Shown here piece after piece: positions 63,971 through 64,000 of a stretch of DNA of 64,000 bases. Each line of letters starts with the position of its first letter. Positions within the stretch are counted from its first letter, which is position 1. Both the position numbers and the translations under genes were made by a program. The DNA comes from Baylisascaris procyonis (lineage: Eukaryota > Nematoda > Chromadorea > Rhabditida > Ascarididae). Under the pieces are notes generated by a model. The model was not told the DNA's origin. It saw only the letters and a list, made by a program, of their open reading frames with translations, and made no database searches. The stretch lies in the NCBI GenBank assembly GCA_037389465.1, contig JAZARR010000033.1:1588501-1652500 (forward strand), in the 5' to 3' direction.

Positions 63971-64000
<30 letters not shown>
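63971..64000. repeat. AT dinucleotide microsatellite, cut by window end
   Basis: An uninterrupted TA/AT repeat runs from about 63971 to the last base, so its true length is unknown. A shorter TATATATATTATA tract lies just upstream near 63894. Confidence 0.95.

Noticed and set aside
1..64000. CRISPR arrays, operons, prokaryotic-type mobile elements and clustered rRNA/tRNA genes.
   Set aside because: None was seen; the gene structures are eukaryotic and the repeats found are short minisatellites, fold-backs and LINE relics.

Overview
This window looks like nuclear DNA from a nematode, most likely a clade V (strongylid-like) parasite. The basis is AT-rich, intron-dense genes, introns of 0.2-3.9 kb ending in TTTCAG/TTTAG-type acceptors, closest resemblance to animal NRBP, ABHD17 and SERT/MOD-5 proteins, and decayed CR1/Jockey-type LINE sequence. 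The species assignment is inference. All three main genes had to be assembled exon by exon; their phases agree at every junction except one ambiguous intron in the transporter.

Layout. (1) 1-11.4 kb is mostly non-genic: one possible small gene with an acidic 8-residue repeat (837-1258), a fold-back element (5341-5421) and scattered octamer motifs. (2) 11.4-25.0 kb holds, on the + strand, a 14-exon gene for the NRBP pseudokinase (549 aa), preceded by a CpG-rich leader and followed by a long 3' UTR. (3) 25.0-29.4 kb is the convergent intergenic space, with a GC-rich island, a purine-rich minisatellite and a possible RTE-like relic. (4) 29.4-35.2 kb holds, on the - strand, a 6-exon ABHD17-type depalmitoylase (313 aa) with an intact catalytic triad. 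(5) 35.2-45.3 kb is intergenic and contains a heavily mutated CR1/Jockey LINE on the - strand (about 40.2-42.5 kb) and paired poly-C/poly-G tracts. (6) 45.5-55.4 kb holds, on the - strand, a 12-exon serotonin transporter of the SLC6 family, the MOD-5/SERT orthologue (668 aa in the simplest model), with one GC-AG intron. (7) 55.4-64 kb is upstream sequence with a 22-bp tandem repeat and an AT microsatellite at the window end.

The three genes act in different processes: ubiquitin-ligase/kinase scaffolding, protein depalmitoylation and serotonin re-uptake. They show no operon-like spacing, so nothing suggests they work together. I found no clear undescribed system. The most useful second-look items are the GC-AG intron and alternative N-terminus of the transporter, the enrichment of the ATGCAAAT octamer around nrbp, and the composition switch near 25 kb.
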